A DNA stretch of 17,124 nucleotides from an uncultured Collinsella sp. (lineage in GTDB: Bacteria; Actinomycetota; Coriobacteriia; Coriobacteriales; Coriobacteriaceae), in the NCBI GenBank assembly GCA_900541135.1, contig UQIG01000042.1, forward strand, positions 1 to 17,124, in the 5' to 3' direction. The position numbers and the translations under genes were made by a program. Below the pieces are notes generated by a model. That model ran no database searches. It was given only the letters and a program-made list of their open reading frames with translations, and was not told the DNA's origin. Positions 14,188 through 17,124 of this stretch are shown one piece after another. Within the stretch, counting starts at the first letter, position 1. The number at the start of each line of letters is the position of its first letter.

Positions 14188-16965
14188 ATGGCACAGGAAT
14201 TCACTTTTACCGTTAACGGCGTCGAGCGCACGACGACTCAGAACAAGCCGCTGCTGCGCTATCTGCGCGACGACCTGCACATTCACTCCGCCAAGGACGG
14301 CTGCTCCGAGGGCGCGTGCGGTACCTGCACCATCCATGTGGACGGTGCGGCCGTCAAGGCGTGCGTGCTGACCACCGCCCTTGCCGCCGGCCGTAACATC
14401 GTGACCGTCGAGGGCCTGCCCGAGGATGTGCGCGAGGCATTTGTGTACGCCTTTGGCGCCGTGGGCGCCGTACAGTGCGGCTTTTGCATCCCCGGTATGG
14501 TCATGGCGGGTGCAGCGCTGATCGCCGAGGACCCCGAGCCTACCGAGGAACAGATCAAGTACGCCATTCGCGGCAATGTCTGCCGCTGCACTGGCTACAA
14601 AAAGATTATCGAGGGCATCTCGCTGGCCGCTGCGGTGCTCCGTGGCGAAAAGCAGATCGACGAGGACCTGGAGCGCGGTGACGACTACGGCGTGGGCAAG
14701 CGCGCCTTCCGTATTGACGTGCGCAAGAAGGTGCTCGGCGAGGGCAAGTATCCCGACGACATCGACGAGCTCGATCAGCCGGGTCTGACCTACGCCAGCG
14801 CTGTGCGCTCCAAGTATCCGCGCGCCCGCGTGCTCTCCATCGATACCTCCAAGGCCGAGGCCCTGCCCGGCGTGGTGGGCATCCTGCGCGCCGAGGACGT
14901 GCCGGTCAACCAGGTCGGCCACCTTATCCAGGACTGGGACGTCATGATCGCCCAGGGCGATATCACCCGCTGCGTGGGTGACGCCATCGTTTTGGTGGTC
15001 GCCGAGGACGAGGCGACGCTCGAGAAGGCCAAGAAACTCGTAAAGATTGATTACGAGCCGCTGGAGCCCGTGCGTAACATTGTCGAGGCCAGGGCTGCCG
15101 ACGCCCCGCGCCTGCACGACAGCTTCTTTGCCTTCGGCAACACGGTGGAGCTCAAGGACAACGTGTGCCAGAGCCGTCATGTGACGCGCGGCGACGCCGC
15201 CAAGGCGCTGGCGGAGAGCGCGTTCACCGTGACGCAGCGTTTTACCACGCCCTTTACCGAGCATGCCTTCTTGGAGCCCGAGTGCGCCGTCGCCTTCCCG
15301 TATAAGAACGGCGTCAAGGTGCAGTCGACCGACCAGGGCGCCTACGACACGCGTAAAGAGTGCGCTCACATGTTTGGCTGGGATAGCGAACCCGAGCGTG
15401 TGGTCGTCGAGACTATGCTCGTGGGCGGCGGTTTTGGCGGCAAGGAGGACGTGTCCATCCAGCACCTGGCCGCGCTCGCTGCCTATAAGTTCCAGCGTCC
15501 TGTGAAGTGTAAGCTCACGCGCGCCGAGTCGCTTGCGTTCCATCCCAAGCGCCACGCCATGGACGGCACCTTTACGCTGGGCTGCGACGCCGAGGGCAAC
15601 TTTACTGGCCTAGACTGCGAGATCAATTTTGATACCGGCGCCTACGCATCGCTGTGCGGCCCGGTGCTCGAGCGCGCCTGCACGCATGCCGTCGGCCCCT
15701 ACAAGTACCAGAACACCGACATTCGCGGTTTTGGCTACTACACCAACAACCCGCCCGCCGGCGCGTACCGCGGCTTTGGCGTCTGTCAGTCCGAGTTTGC
15801 ACTCGAGAGCCTGATCGACTTGCTGGCAGAGAAGGTCGGCCTGGATCCGTGGGAGATTCGTTACCGTAATGCCATCGAGCCGGGCGAGGTTTTGCCCAAC
15901 GGCCAGATTGCCGACTGCTCCACGGCGCTGAAGGAGACGCTGCTCGAGGTCAAGGATGCCTACTACGCGCATCCCGGACATGCCGGCATTGCCTGCGCCA
16001 TGAAGAACGCCGGTGTGGGCGTGGGCCTGCCCGATGCCGGCCGCTGCAAGATTCGCGTCGAGAACGGCGTGGCCGTGGTCTATGCCGCCACGTCCGACAT
16101 CGGCCAGGGCTGCAACACGGTCTTTTTGCAGGACGTTGCCGAGGCGTGCGGTCTGCCGCTGAGCTGCATCGCCAACGGCGAGTGCTCCACCGAGAACGCT
16201 CCCGACTCCGGCACTACGTCTGGCTCGCGTCAGACGGTCGTGACCGGCGAGGCCGTGCGCGGCGCCGCCTTCCTGTTGCGCGATGCCATGCTTGGCATCG
16301 AGGCCGGCAAGCCTGCGCCTGCCGCTCCGGTGAGCGCGCATGGCGACGGCGTCAAGATCGAGTACGACGACGGTCGCGCCTACCAGCTGCACACACAGGA
16401 ACTCGTCGCCGGCCAGGGTATGCATCCTCAAGATCCCGCTGCCGCCATCAAGGCGCTCGAGGGCTGCGAGTTTGGCTACGTGTACCTGGAGCCGACCGAC
16501 AAGCTGGGCGCCGACGTTCCCAACCCCAAGAGCCACATCTGCTACGGCTTTGCCACGCATGTGGTCATTCTGGATGATGACGGCCGCGTGAGCGAGGTCT
16601 ATGCTGCGCACGATTCCGGCAAGGTGGTCAACCCCATCTCCATCCAGGGTCAGATCGAAGGCGGCGTGCTCATGGGGATGGGCTATGCGCTTACCGAGGA
16701 CTGGCCGCTCAAGGACTGCGTACCCCAGGCAAGGTACGGTACGCTCGGGCTGTTCCGTGCGCCCGAGATTCCGGATATCCACGCCATCTACGTGGAGAAG
16801 GACGAGCTGCTGCCCGTGGCATACGGCGGCAAGGGCATCGGCGAGATCGCAACGATCCCCACGGCGCCCGCCGTACAGAACGCCTATCGCGCGTTTGACG
16901 GCAAGCTGCGTCCAGATCTGCCCATGGTGGATACGCCGTACAGCCGCGCCCGTCACCGTGGGTAG
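14188..16965 (+). CDS. xdhD: XdhD-type molybdenum hydroxylase, fused [2Fe-2S] plus molybdopterin domains
   Basis: A 925-aa xanthine oxidase-family protein. The N-terminus binds two [2Fe-2S] clusters: C39, C44, C47, C59 and C97, C100, C132, C134. The rest is the molybdopterin (CODH-large-like) domain with GGGFGGKED (413-421), AYRGFG (526-531) and GGKGIGE ending at E886. By my alignment to bovine xanthine dehydrogenase, E420 is Glu802, R496 is Arg880, F530 is Phe914, Q383 is Gln767 and E886 is the catalytic Glu1261, so the purine site is intact. No FAD domain is present, as in E. coli XdhD. There is no in-frame TGA; in this family labile selenium is added after translation by other genes, not seen here. 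GAGGGG at 14175-14180 precedes the ATG. It is the last gene before the terminator. Confidence 0.93.
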   Translation: MAQEFTFTVNGVERTTTQNKPLLRYLRDDLHIHSAKDGCSEGACGTCTIHVDGAAVKACVLTTALAAGRNIVTVEGLPEDVREAFVYAFGAVGAVQCGFCIPGMVMAGAALIAEDPEPTEEQIKYAIRGNVCRCTGYKKIIEGISLAAAVLRGEKQIDEDLERGDDYGVGKRAFRIDVRKKVLGEGKYPDDIDELDQPGLTYASAVRSKYPRARVLSIDTSKAEALPGVVGILRAEDVPVNQVGHLIQDWDVMIAQGDITRCVGDAIVLVVAEDEATLEKAKKLVKIDYEPLEPVRNIVEARAADAPRLHDSFFAFGNTVELKDNVCQSRHVTRGDAAKALAESAFTVTQRFTTPFTEHAFLEPECAVAFPYKNGVKVQSTDQGAYDTRKECAHMFGWDSEPERVVVETMLVGGGFGGKEDVSIQHLAALAAYKFQRPVKCKLTRAESLAFHPKRHAMDGTFTLGCDAEGNFTGLDCEINFDTGAYASLCGPVLERACTHAVGPYKYQNTDIRGFGYYTNNPPAGAYRGFGVCQSEFALESLIDLLAEKVGLDPWEIRYRNAIEPGEVLPNGQIADCSTALKETLLEVKDAYYAHPGHAGIACAMKNAGVGVGLPDAGRCKIRVENGVAVVYAATSDIGQGCNTVFLQDVAEACGLPLSCIANGECSTENAPDSGTTSGSRQTVVTGEAVRGAAFLLRDAMLGIEAGKPAPAAPVSAHGDGVKIEYDDGRAYQLHTQELVAGQGMHPQDPAAAIKALEGCEFGYVYLEPTDKLGADVPNPKSHICYGFATHVVILDDDGRVSEVYAAHDSGKVVNPISIQGQIEGGVLMGMGYALTEDWPLKDCVPQARYGTLGLFRAPEIPDIHAIYVEKDELLPVAYGGKGIGEIATIPTAPAVQNAYRAFDGKLRPDLPMVDTPYSRARHRG

Positions 16966-17033
16966 GGTAGGGCGCAGACGGCATTGCTGATGGGCTGTTC
17001 GCGCACAACACCAACTGTATATGCTGCACCTTT

Positions 17034-17071
17034 GGCCCCGGCTCCAGCGCGAGCCGGGGCCTTTTGTTTTT
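17034..17071 (+). terminator. Intrinsic terminator closing the purine cluster
   Basis: GGCCCCGGCTC (17034-17044) pairs perfectly with GAGCCGGGGCC (17051-17061) around a 6-base loop, followed by TTTTGTTTTT (17062-17071). It lies 68 bases after the xdhD-type stop. It indicates that the transcription unit ends here and that no FAD-subunit gene follows in the same operon. Confidence 0.95.
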
Positions 17072-17085
17072 CAAGACTTTAGTCC

Positions 17086-17106
17086 GCTGGCCGCGCAGCG
17101 GCCAGC
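17086..17106. repeat. Short perfect hairpin at the right edge
   Basis: GCTGGCCGC (17086-17094) pairs with GCGGCCAGC (17098-17106) around a 3-base loop. It could be a second terminator, serving a - strand gene beyond the window, or a dispersed palindrome. The last bases (ACCACCCGCTACG) look like the first arm of a further hairpin that the window cuts. Confidence 0.5.
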
Positions 17107-17124
17107 TTTAAACCACCCGCTACG

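Noticed and set aside
14188..16965. Selenocysteine codon in the selenium-linked hydroxylase or in YgfK
   Set aside because: Both frames are open from start to stop without in-frame TGA; selenium in this enzyme class is added after translation.

Overview
The window looks like one assembled contig, or the end of one, from a GC-rich gut actinobacterium of the Coriobacteriia, most likely Collinsella or a close relative. I infer this from codon and base composition, the gene set, and a repeated motif (AAAGGTGCCTGTCCC) that I associate with Collinsella intergenic DNA. No rRNA or marker gene confirms it. Bases 1-50 are not genomic: they are an Illumina Nextera P5/i5 adapter ending in the 19-bp Tn5 mosaic end, so biology starts at base 51.

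Left part (51-6537): a two-gene + strand operon encodes a Gfo/Idh/MocA-type NAD(P)-dependent oxidoreductase and a DeoR/GlpR-type repressor. It is followed by a 430-bp repeat-rich gap holding two REP-like hairpins that flank a three-unit, 80-bp-period tandem array of long hairpins. Next, on the - strand, is an operon of a U32-family protein (RlhA-like, about 830 aa) and an RluA-type pseudouridine synthase; both are probable RNA-modification enzymes. A monocistronic + strand ridA has a clear promoter and a strong bidirectional terminator.

Right part (6582-17124): a YheO-type (PAS plus HTH) regulator on the - strand diverges from a + strand cluster: NCS2 purine permease, ssnA, ygfK, an RnfB-like ferredoxin with four [4Fe-4S] motifs, and an XdhD-type molybdenum hydroxylase with its own two [2Fe-2S] clusters. 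A strong intrinsic terminator closes it. ssnA, ygfK and xdhD are core members of the anaerobic purine/urate catabolism clusters of gut bacteria, and the same families mark selenium-dependent molybdenum hydroxylase loci.

How they may work together (inference): the permease imports a purine (xanthine, urate or similar), XdhD oxidises or reduces it at a molybdenum centre, electrons pass through the ferredoxin to the FAD/Fe-S protein YgfK, and SsnA performs a hydrolytic step. No FAD subunit (YgfM/XdhB type) lies in the window, which makes the ferredoxin plus YgfK route the natural alternative. RidA could clear reactive enamine/imine products, but only proximity supports that link. The most unusual observations are the wobble-pair polarity of the tandem hairpin array, the loss of two conserved carboxylates in the permease, and a Fur-like box lying between the -35 and -10 of the cluster promoter.
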